Source: DAOUAJ01 sp034433615 (GTDB lineage: Bacteria; Chloroflexota; Anaerolineae; DUEN01). Taken from it: a stretch of 20,810 bases of DNA. Each line of letters begins with the position of its first letter. Within the stretch, counting starts at the first letter, position 1. The stretch is from contig DAOUAJ010000081.1 of NCBI GenBank assembly GCA_034433615.1, positions 1 to 20,810 on the forward strand, given 5' to 3'. Of this stretch, positions 6,453 through 13,538 are shown in pieces. Below the pieces are notes generated by a model that was not told the DNA's origin, ran no database searches, and was given only the letters and a program-made list of their open reading frames with translations. A program made the position numbers and the translations under genes.

Positions 6453-9200
6453 ATGAAGGTGATCTGCGTTATCGGCACCGGTTACGTTGGACTGGTTACA
6501 GGCACTTGTTTCGCTGACCTGGGTAATCGCGTGACCTGTCTGGACATTGACGAGGTCAAGATCGAGAAGCTGCGCGCAGGCATTATGCCCATCTACGAGC
6601 CCGGTCTGGAAGAGATGGTGCGGCGCAACCAGGCGGCTGGGCGTCTCTCTTTCACGACCTCTTACGCCGAAGGGCTGAAAGACGCGGAGTTTGCCTTCAT
6701 CGCTGTGGGCACACCTTCGGGGGTGGATGGCGAAGCTGACCTGCGCTACGTGCGCATGGCGACCGAATCCATCGCGCAACACATGCAAGGCCCTCTGATC
6801 ATCGTCAACAAGAGCACCGTGCCTGTGGGTACGGGGGACTGGGTGGCCGAGATCATACGCCGTCACCAGCCTCGGCCCATCCCCTTCTCTGTCGTCTCTA
6901 ACCCGGAGTTCCTGCGGGAGGGGTCCGCCATTCAGGACTTTCTCAACCCTGACCGCGTGGTTCTGGGATCGCTGGATCGAGAGGCGGCGGAGAAGGTGGC
7001 GCAACTTCACTTGCCATTGCGAGCCCCCATCATAGTCACCGACCTGCGCACGGCGGAGATGATCAAGTACGCCTCCAACGCTTTCCTGGCGACGCGTATT
7101 TCTTTTATTAACGAGATCGCGTCCATCTGTGAGCGGCTAGGTGCTGACGTCAAGGAGGTGGCCATCGGCATGGGGTATGATCGCCGCATTGGGCACGCCT
7201 TCCTGGACGCGGGCATCGGCTGGGGGGGGAGCTGTTTTGCTGGCGACGAATCTACTTTCACCTTGAACAGCGAAGAGGTAGAAGTGAAGCCCTTTGCCGA
7301 ACTATTCGCCAGCTTCCCGGAGAAGGTGGCGGCTGGCATGGTGGAAATCGTCATCCCCCAGGGAAAGCGCACCCTGGCCTTCGATCTGGAACGGCGCCAG
7401 CCTGTCCTGGCAGACATCTGCTGCATGACCCGTCGCTGGTATGAGGGGGACTTTGTGACCATCCGCACGCGCATGGGGCGTAGCCTGCGTCTGACCGCTG
7501 ACCACCCGATAATCCTCTATGAGCCAGATAGGGACATTTTCCAAATAACTTTGGCCCGACACGTCCAGGAGGGGGACTGTCTGGTAGCTCTGGAGTCTAT
7601 GCCTTCTCTGACCGATCCTGCTCCTCTGAACCTCCTGGAGAAGTTGCGGCGTTCGCCACTGGAGGGCATCATCCGGCTGCGTTCTACCGATGGCTATTTT
7701 GCCCAGGTCTATCCGACCATTGTGTCAGCCATCCCCCAGGGGATGATGGGGTATAAGTACGATATCGGCCGGAACAACTGTATGCCCTTGACTGTCTACA
7801 TCTATCTCAAAGAGCGGGGCCTCATCGCTCCCGACGAAAGGAACCTGCGGCTATTCACCGCTGGCAGTGGGCCGGTCAGCTACTGCCCGGCGCTCTTCCC
7901 CGTGGACGAGGATTTGATGCGCTTCCTGGGGTACTACGTGGCTGAGGGGTGGATCTCCCAGGACACTGGCCGGTATGGATCCTTACGAGAGCGGGTAGGG
8001 TTCTCCTTCGGAGTTCACGAAGAGGAATACATTGCTGACCTTCATCGCTTGCTGAATCGCTATGGTCTCAAGTACCGGAGCAAAAGGGATGATAACTCTC
8101 ACGTTACGATCATCTCCTCGCGGCCCCTGTCCTTTTTGTTGCGGGATGTGCTGGGTTGTGGCACCAGGTCTGACGACAAAAGGTTGCCCAAGCTGGTGCT
8201 GAACACCTCCGAATCCCTCAAGCTGGCCTTCCTGCAAGGGCTGTTCAGCGGCGATGGGAGTATCACTTCTCTTAAGCGGGGGCGTAACTTCATCTACGAA
8301 TACGCCACTGTCAGCAAACCTCTGGCCGACGGCGTAGCCCTACTCCTCCAATCCCTAGGGGTTGTACCATCTGTTAACAGCCGATACATGAACAAGTCCC
8401 AGCAACCAGCTTACATTGTCCGCATCAACGGGGTTACCCAACTCGAGTACCTGAAGGGCATCTTCGGCCCGGGTAAGGAGAAGGAGATCGAGGATCGCCT
8501 TGCTGGTTATCAGAGGCGCATTGCTCAGTTCGGATTCCGCCGGCACGAAGGTTTTTTTACCCTGCCGGTACTCAGCGTGGAGCGAGAACCAGGGGCCGAG
8601 TATGTCTACAGCATGGAAACGACGACTGGCACCTTGGTGGCCTCTAGTGGCCTGCTGTGTGACAACTGCTTTCCCAAGGACGTGAAGGCGCTGGAATACA
8701 TGGCGCTGGTGCACGGCGCGCATCCGGCGCTGCTGCGGGCGGTGATGGACATCAACCGGGATCAACGCCGCCTGGTCATTCACAAGTTGCGGGAGATCCT
8801 GGGTACATTGCGGGATCAGTTGGTCGGTCTCTTGGGGCTGGCATTCAAGCCTAATACCGACGACATGCGGGAGGCGCCTTCTGTGGACATCGCCCACATG
8901 TTGTTGCACGAGGGCGCTCGCGTGCGCGGATACGATCCGGTGGCGCTGGGAGTGGCCGCGCGAGTGTTGCCCGAGATTGAGTTGGCGTCTGATCCCTATC
9001 AACTGGCGGAGGGGTGCGACGCGTTGGTGGTGTGTACCGAATGGAACGAGTTCAAACACCTCGATCTTGCTCGAATCAAGGGGGTGATGCGTCGCCCCGT
9101 CCTGATTGATGGCCGCAACCTCTATGATCCTGATCAGATGCGCGAACTGGGATTTGAATATCGGGGCATGGGGCGGGGTTACTCGGTGTCGGAGACGTAA
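6453..9200 (+). CDS. ugd: UDP-glucose 6-dehydrogenase containing an intein
   Basis: The host enzyme oxidises UDP-glucose to UDP-glucuronate with two NAD+ per cycle, feeding exopolysaccharide or glycolipid synthesis in the cytoplasm. The ATG at 6453 follows GGAGGAG (6441-6447). The N-terminal extein (residues 1-260) has the Rossmann motif VIGTGYVGLVTG, the NKSTVPVGTGD loop and NPEFLREGSAIQDF. After intein removal GIGWGGS joins CFPKDVKALEYM, recreating the conserved GGSCFPKD active site with its nucleophilic Cys. The C-terminal domain follows (LGLAFKPNTDDMREAPS, then LVVCTEWNEFK). The precursor has 915 residues and the spliced enzyme about 437, typical for the family. A GDP-mannose or other UDP-sugar substrate cannot be fully excluded. 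The M16 gene starts 6 bp after the stop. Confidence 0.93.
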   Translation: MKVICVIGTGYVGLVTGTCFADLGNRVTCLDIDEVKIEKLRAGIMPIYEPGLEEMVRRNQAAGRLSFTTSYAEGLKDAEFAFIAVGTPSGVDGEADLRYVRMATESIAQHMQGPLIIVNKSTVPVGTGDWVAEIIRRHQPRPIPFSVVSNPEFLREGSAIQDFLNPDRVVLGSLDREAAEKVAQLHLPLRAPIIVTDLRTAEMIKYASNAFLATRISFINEIASICERLGADVKEVAIGMGYDRRIGHAFLDAGIGWGGSCFAGDESTFTLNSEEVEVKPFAELFASFPEKVAAGMVEIVIPQGKRTLAFDLERRQPVLADICCMTRRWYEGDFVTIRTRMGRSLRLTADHPIILYEPDRDIFQITLARHVQEGDCLVALESMPSLTDPAPLNLLEKLRRSPLEGIIRLRSTDGYFAQVYPTIVSAIPQGMMGYKYDIGRNNCMPLTVYIYLKERGLIAPDERNLRLFTAGSGPVSYCPALFPVDEDLMRFLGYYVAEGWISQDTGRYGSLRERVGFSFGVHEEEYIADLHRLLNRYGLKYRSKRDDNSHVTIISSRPLSFLLRDVLGCGTRSDDKRLPKLVLNTSESLKLAFLQGLFSGDGSITSLKRGRNFIYEYATVSKPLADGVALLLQSLGVVPSVNSRYMNKSQQPAYIVRINGVTQLEYLKGIFGPGKEKEIEDRLAGYQRRIAQFGFRRHEGFFTLPVLSVEREPGAEYVYSMETTTGTLVASSGLLCDNCFPKDVKALEYMALVHGAHPALLRAVMDINRDQRRLVIHKLREILGTLRDQLVGLLGLAFKPNTDDMREAPSVDIAHMLLHEGARVRGYDPVALGVAARVLPEIELASDPYQLAEGCDALVVCTEWNEFKHLDLARIKGVMRRPVLIDGRNLYDPDQMRELGFEYRGMGRGYSVSET
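7233..8666 (+). mobile_element. Intein with LAGLIDADG (DOD) homing endonuclease in Ugd
   Basis: 478 residues (261-738 of the precursor). It begins with Cys in CFAGDEST (splicing block A) and has block B TADHPIILYE with the conserved His. Two LAGLIDADG helices of a homing endonuclease follow: FLGYYVAEGWI and FLQGLFSGDGSI. It ends in GTLVASSGLLCDN before the +1 Cys of the host. The last residue is the expected Asn. The residue before it is Asp, where His is usual; some active inteins lack that His, so splicing is still plausible. Insertion is directly before the host catalytic Cys, so the precursor is inactive until spliced. Both endonuclease motifs retain acidic residues, so mobility may be intact. 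Confidence 0.95.
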
Positions 9201-9206
9201 AAAACC

Positions 9207-10496
9207 ATGGACGACAGGCCGACGTTTGTGCGAGAAAGGCTCGATAATGGGCTGACGATATTGTTGCGTCCTTCTCACCCAGCACCGGTGACCAGTTTTT
9301 GGGTATGGTACCGGGTAGGCAGTCGCAACGAGCAACCTGGCATGACGGGAGCTTCGCACTGGGTGGAGCACATGCTTTTTCGGGGCACACCTCGCTTCCC
9401 AGGCGGTATCGTGCACAAGCTCATCGCCCGTGAGGGGGGCGTCCGCAACGGTTTGACATCTTATGACTTCACGTGCTATTTTGAGACGCTGCCATCGGAT
9501 CGCATTGACCTGGCGTTGCAGATTGAGGCTGATCGCATGGTCAATGCCCACTTTACGCCCGAGGCGGTGGAAGCAGAGCGCACGATCATCCTCTCGGAGC
9601 GGGCGGGACGCGAAAACCAGCCTGCGTCGCGACTGCACGAGGCAGTGGAGAAGGAGGCCTTTCGGGCGCACAGTTACGGCCACCCGGTCATCGGTTGGCG
9701 AGAGGACTTGACGAAGATGACGCGCGAGGCGCTCTACGAGCACTACAAAGCCTTCTACGCGCCGGATAATACCATTGTGGCCGTAGCGGGGGACTTTCAG
9801 CCAGATGTCATGATAGAGCGCGTAGGCGAACTGTTCGGTTCTATCCCACCGGCCCACAACCACCCGCAGGTTCCACCGACTGAGCCTCCACAAACCGAGA
9901 TGCGGCGCGTATGCATCACTGGCGAGGAACGCCCAGTGTATGTGGAGATGGGGTTCCACACGCCGCCAGCGGTTCACCCCGATTATTTCCCGCTGGTAGC
10001 GCTGGAAGCTATCCTGAGCGGCGCGTCTTCTATGACCCTGTTTGGTGGTGGCGGCGCTGCTCTATTCCGTTCGGCGCGGCTGTACAAGGCGCTGGTGGAG
10101 CGGGAGCTGGCCGTGCGCGTCGGGTGCCAGGCGCGTTTCGCGGTGGACCCAAGCCTGTTGACCTTCTTCGCGGCGGCACGGCAGGGCGTGACACCGCAGG
10201 CGGTGGAAGAGGCTCTGTGGACGGAGATTGACCGGGTCAGGCAGGAGCCGGTGACTCAGGCTGAGCTGGACAAGGCATTGCGCCAGGTCCGAGCACAGTT
10301 CGCCTACAGCAGCGAAAGTGTGACGAATCAGGCATTCTGGCTGGGGTACAGCGAGGTGGTGACGGCGGCCGAGTGGTTCTTCAATTTCACCGACGCGTTG
10401 GCGCAAGTGACCGTGGCGGACGTGCAACGCGTGGCCCAGACCTACTTGCGACGGGAGAACGTCGTAGTAGGGTGGTATATGCCGGCTGAAACGTAA
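9207..10496 (+). CDS. M16 family zinc metallopeptidase, active-site type (first of three)
   Basis: A 429-residue member of the M16 (pitrilysin/processing peptidase-like) family, of the half-size two-domain type that works as a dimer. Zinc-binding HxxEH is intact as HWVEH at residues 51-55 in GASHWVEHMLFRGT. The downstream Glu-rich segment EAERTIILSER supplies the third ligand. The C-terminal half shows the usual LARVTVADVQ-like ending (LAQVTVADVQRVAQTYL). The ATG at 9207 sits 6 bp after the ugd stop, behind only a distant GGAG, suggesting translational coupling. It is very similar to the next gene, pointing to tandem duplication. There is no signal peptide, so it is probably cytoplasmic or exported by an unknown route. 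The peptide substrate is unknown. Confidence 0.93.
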   Translation: MDDRPTFVRERLDNGLTILLRPSHPAPVTSFWVWYRVGSRNEQPGMTGASHWVEHMLFRGTPRFPGGIVHKLIAREGGVRNGLTSYDFTCYFETLPSDRIDLALQIEADRMVNAHFTPEAVEAERTIILSERAGRENQPASRLHEAVEKEAFRAHSYGHPVIGWREDLTKMTREALYEHYKAFYAPDNTIVAVAGDFQPDVMIERVGELFGSIPPAHNHPQVPPTEPPQTEMRRVCITGEERPVYVEMGFHTPPAVHPDYFPLVALEAILSGASSMTLFGGGGAALFRSARLYKALVERELAVRVGCQARFAVDPSLLTFFAAARQGVTPQAVEEALWTEIDRVRQEPVTQAELDKALRQVRAQFAYSSESVTNQAFWLGYSEVVTAAEWFFNFTDALAQVTVADVQRVAQTYLRRENVVVGWYMPAET

Positions 10497-10532
10497 AACA
10501 TAAAACGTAATGCGTGAAATCACGTTTTACGT
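10491..10532. repeat. Inverted repeat spanning the stop codon of the first M16 gene
   Basis: ACGTAAAAC (10491-10499) and GTTTTACGT (10524-10532) are perfect inverted arms; CGTGA/TCACG forms an inner stem. The TAA stop of the upstream gene (10494-10496) lies in the left arm. The AT-rich makeup differs from the surrounding GC-rich genes. Confidence 0.65.
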
Positions 10533-10548
10533 ATCGGGGAGGATGGAT

Positions 10549-11862
10549 TTGAGCAGTAATGGCGTGATCAGGACCCAACTGGACAACGGGCTGAAGGTGG
10601 TGCTTAAGCCACTGGCGGGCGTGCCGGTGGCCAGCCTCTTCGTGTGGTACCGCGTGGGCAGCCGCAATGAGGTGGACGGCCGCACGGGCATCTCTCACTG
10701 GGTCGAGCACATGCTCTTCAAGGGGACGGAGCAATTTCCCGCTGGAGAGGCTGACCGGCTGGTCGCTCGGGAGGGGGGATATCGCAATGCCATGACGTAC
10801 CTGGACTGGACGGCCTATTTCGAAACGTTACCAGCCGACCGCTTTGACCTGGCACTGTGCATTGAAGCGGATCGCATGATTAATGGGGCTTTCTTGCCGG
10901 AAGAAGTGGAATCAGAACGCACGGTGATCATCTCTGAGCGGCAGGGAAATGAAAACTACCCGGAATTCCTTCTATCCGAGGAACTGGTTGCTGCCGCCAT
11001 ACGGGTGCATCCCTATCGCCATGAGACCATTGGCTGGCTATGCGATTTGCAGGCCATCACCCGCGATGAGCTGCACGCGCACTATCGTACCTACTACGTG
11101 CCGGATAACGCTACCCTGGTCGCTGTAGGAGGTTTTGATCCGGAGGCTCTGTTGAAGCGCATCCGCGAACTCTTTGGGCCGATCCCACGCGGGGGAGGCA
11201 TACCTCCGGTGCGCAGCGTAGAGCCACCCCAGCGTGGTGAGCGTCGTCTGGTGGTACAGGGAGCAGGGACGACGGCGTATGTGCAGATCGCGTTTCACGT
11301 CCCCGCGGCCACCCATGCGGACTTCTTCCCGCTGGTTGTCATGGACACCGTGCTCAACGGTGCCTCTGCCCTGGGGGTGTTCCGTAACAGCCCCCCCAGT
11401 CGCAGTTCTCGCCTCTATCGGGCATTGGTGGAAACGGACCTGGCTTTGGATGTGGATACCTCTTTCATGCCCACGATTGACCCCTATTTATACACTTGCG
11501 CTGCCACTGTACGAGCGGGGCGGCGGGTTGACGAGGTGGAGGCAGCTCTCATACGGGAACTGGAGCGATTAGCAGAGGAACCGATCAGCGCGGAAGAGCT
11601 GACCAAAGCCATCAAGCAAACCCGGGCCGAGTTCGTCTACGGCAACGAGAGTGTGACGGATCAGGCGTATTGGCTGGGTTTCGCAGAGACGGTGGTTTCA
11701 CCCCAGTGGCTAGACGAATATCTAGACCGTGTAGCGAGCGTGACTGCCGCTGACGTTCAGCGGGTAGCTCAGACTCATTTGACGGCGACCAATCGCACCA
11801 CCGGTTGGTTTGTGCCAGCGGCGATAGGTGATGATAATGCAGGAGACGGAGATGAGGAGTAG
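10549..11862 (+). CDS. M16 family zinc metallopeptidase, active-site type (second of three)
   Basis: About 437 residues from the TTG at 10549, the start best placed (6 nt) behind GGGGAGG at 10536-10542. In-frame ATGs at 10543 (too close to that site) and 10510 (inside an inverted repeat) are alternatives. HxxEH is intact in GISHWVEHMLFKGT, with the downstream EEVESERTVIISER segment. The N-terminal domain closely matches the preceding gene (VWYRVGSRNE and HWVEHMLF shared), so the two are tandem paralogues that could form homo- or heterodimers. The C-terminal half is the usual substrate-enclosing domain ending in VTAADVQRVAQTHL. The stop overlaps the next M16 gene by 11 bp, a strong sign of one operon. 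The physiological substrate is unknown. Confidence 0.92.
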   Translation: MSSNGVIRTQLDNGLKVVLKPLAGVPVASLFVWYRVGSRNEVDGRTGISHWVEHMLFKGTEQFPAGEADRLVAREGGYRNAMTYLDWTAYFETLPADRFDLALCIEADRMINGAFLPEEVESERTVIISERQGNENYPEFLLSEELVAAAIRVHPYRHETIGWLCDLQAITRDELHAHYRTYYVPDNATLVAVGGFDPEALLKRIRELFGPIPRGGGIPPVRSVEPPQRGERRLVVQGAGTTAYVQIAFHVPAATHADFFPLVVMDTVLNGASALGVFRNSPPSRSSRLYRALVETDLALDVDTSFMPTIDPYLYTCAATVRAGRRVDEVEAALIRELERLAEEPISAEELTKAIKQTRAEFVYGNESVTDQAYWLGFAETVVSPQWLDEYLDRVASVTAADVQRVAQTHLTATNRTTGWFVPAAIGDDNAGDGDEE

Positions 11863-13123
11863 GGCAGCAGTTCCGGGGCCAGAGGACATCAGCCGACATG
11901 TGTTGGCCAATGGGATGGTGGTATTGGTCAGAGAGAATCATACCTGCCCGGCTGTCGTGGTTGAGGGGTATCTGCCGGTGGGCAGTGTCCATGAGCCGGC
12001 CCACCTAGCCGGCCTGGCCAGTTTTGTCGCGCCCATGTTAATGCGGGGCACAGAGAACCGCACCTTTGCCCAGATCAATGAAGAGATTGAAGCGGTTGGT
12101 GCTTCTCTCAGCTTCGGCGCAGGGCGTCACACCAGCGGCTTTTCTGGACAGTGTCTGGCTGAGGACCTGGATCTGTTGATAGGCATCCTGGCCGATGTTC
12201 TGCAACACCCCGTCTTTCCGACGGAGCACGTAGAGCGGGTGCGCGGCCAGAAACTCACAGCTTTGCAGGAGCGGGAGAACGATACCCGACAGATGGCGGC
12301 CCTTGCTTTTCGAGAAGTGGCTTATCCTGAGAGGCATCCCTACCACTTCGCGCCCACGGGCTACCCGGATACGGTACGCTCCATTACCCGCGAGGACCTG
12401 GTGAGCTTTTATGAGCGGTTGTATAATCCGCGCGGTGGTGCCATTGCGATAGTAGGCGCGGTCAACACGGCGCGAGTTATTGACCTTCTGGCGAGTACGG
12501 TGGGACAGTGGCAGCCTGCAGCCGAGACGGCGACCGCCGATGTGCCACCTGTGCCACGCCTGGATGAGGTGCGACGCAAAGTGGTGCCTATGCCAGGCAA
12601 AGCCCAGACTGACCTGGTAATGGGTGTGCCCTCCATGACCAGGCAGGACCCTGACTTCTATGCGGCTGTGTTGGCCAATACGGTGCTGGGTGTGTTCGGC
12701 ATGATGGGGCGGCTGGGTGAGAGTGTGCGTGAGCAGCAGGGGCTGGCCTACTATGCTTATAGTGCTTTGCAGGTGGACAAAGGGCCTGGGCCGTGGGTCG
12801 CCATCGCTGGTGTTGACCCGGCTAACGTTGAGCGAGCCATCGCCAGTATCGAGAAAGAGATCGCACGGATGGCAAGCGACCTGGTTTCGGAGGAGGAGCT
12901 GGCGGATTCCAAAGCATACCTGACGGGCTCCCTCCCCTTACGTCTGGAAACTAATGAGGGTGTGGCAGGGGTCATCCTGGACATGGAGTGGTACGGCTTG
13001 GGGTTGGATTACCTGCAGCGTTACCCAGACCTGATCCAGTGTGTCACTGCAGAGCAGGTGCGGGATGTGATCGCCCGCTATTTACGATCAGATGCCTACG
13101 CACTGGGCCTGGCTGGTCCATAG
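11852..13123 (+). CDS. M16 family protein lacking HxxEH, probable non-catalytic partner subunit
   Basis: 423 residues from the ATG at 11852, 6 nt after AGGAG (11841-11845); it overlaps the upstream gene by 11 bp. The fold is M16-like throughout: LANGMVVLVRENHTCPAVVV, then PMLMRGT where the active gene has HMLFKGT. Late elements include MGRLGESVREQQGLAYYAYS and an RYLRSDAYALGLAGP end. The HxxEH position reads SFVAP, so zinc cannot bind in the normal way. In mitochondrial processing peptidase and bacterial M16B pairs, such a subunit binds and positions substrate for the catalytic partner. By inference this protein does the same for one or both upstream peptidases. The REQQGLAYYAYS region is the conserved Arg/Tyr substrate-contact segment of the family. 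Confidence 0.9.
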   Translation: MRSRAAVPGPEDISRHVLANGMVVLVRENHTCPAVVVEGYLPVGSVHEPAHLAGLASFVAPMLMRGTENRTFAQINEEIEAVGASLSFGAGRHTSGFSGQCLAEDLDLLIGILADVLQHPVFPTEHVERVRGQKLTALQERENDTRQMAALAFREVAYPERHPYHFAPTGYPDTVRSITREDLVSFYERLYNPRGGAIAIVGAVNTARVIDLLASTVGQWQPAAETATADVPPVPRLDEVRRKVVPMPGKAQTDLVMGVPSMTRQDPDFYAAVLANTVLGVFGMMGRLGESVREQQGLAYYAYSALQVDKGPGPWVAIAGVDPANVERAIASIEKEIARMASDLVSEEELADSKAYLTGSLPLRLETNEGVAGVILDMEWYGLGLDYLQRYPDLIQCVTAEQVRDVIARYLRSDAYALGLAGP

Positions 13124-13133
13124 GGGGTGTAGG

Positions 13134-13538
13134 GTGTTGTTAGCCGTAGGGGTGGACATCATGGAACTGGACCGCATTGCGGCGGCCGTCGCGCGGTGGG
13201 GTGAGCGTTTTCTGCGGCGGGTGTACACCCCGGCAGAGCTGGCCTATTGCGAAGGGCACATCGCATCCCTGGCGGCACGCTGGGCAGCCAAAGAAGCCGT
13301 AAGCAAGGCCCTGGCCTGTGGCTGGCTGGAGGTCGGATGGACAGACATCGAGATTGAGCGGTTACCTGAAGGACAGCCACGCGTGATCCTGCGTGGGCGA
13401 GCACAGGCCCGCGCTCAGGCATTAGGGCTGACAGAGTGGGCGATCAGCCTCTCCCACGGTCGTGACTACGCCGTAGCGATGGCGGTTGCCATGGGTCAGC
13501 CGGAGGGGTTCAGTGAAACCGGTAGACAATTATTCTGA
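13134..13538 (+). CDS. acpS: Holo-[acyl-carrier-protein] synthase AcpS
   Basis: Transfers 4'-phosphopantetheine from CoA to a serine of acyl carrier protein, activating fatty-acid synthesis. The 134-residue product carries GVDIMELDRI (Mg-binding Asp) near the start. The core signature is ARWAAKEAVSKAL, with the catalytic/metal Glu, and the C-terminal strand is SLSHGRDYAVAMAVA. The GTG at 13134 is chosen because the family begins a few residues before GVDI and AGGGGG (13122-13127) sits 6 nt upstream. An earlier in-frame start overlapping the M16 gene is unlikely. It is slightly longer than the usual 120-126 residues because of a short tail. It begins 10 bp after the last M16 gene and overlaps the kinase gene by 26 bp, so it is probably part of one long transcript. 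Confidence 0.94.
   Translation: MLLAVGVDIMELDRIAAAVARWGERFLRRVYTPAELAYCEGHIASLAARWAAKEAVSKALACGWLEVGWTDIEIERLPEGQPRVILRGRAQARAQALGLTEWAISLSHGRDYAVAMAVAMGQPEGFSETGRQLF

Noticed and set aside
8355..9977. Long open frame of 540 codons on the minus strand
   Set aside because: It is antisense to the conserved Ugd C-terminus and first M16 gene. Its His/Arg/Gln-rich composition is typical of a shadow frame in GC-rich DNA.
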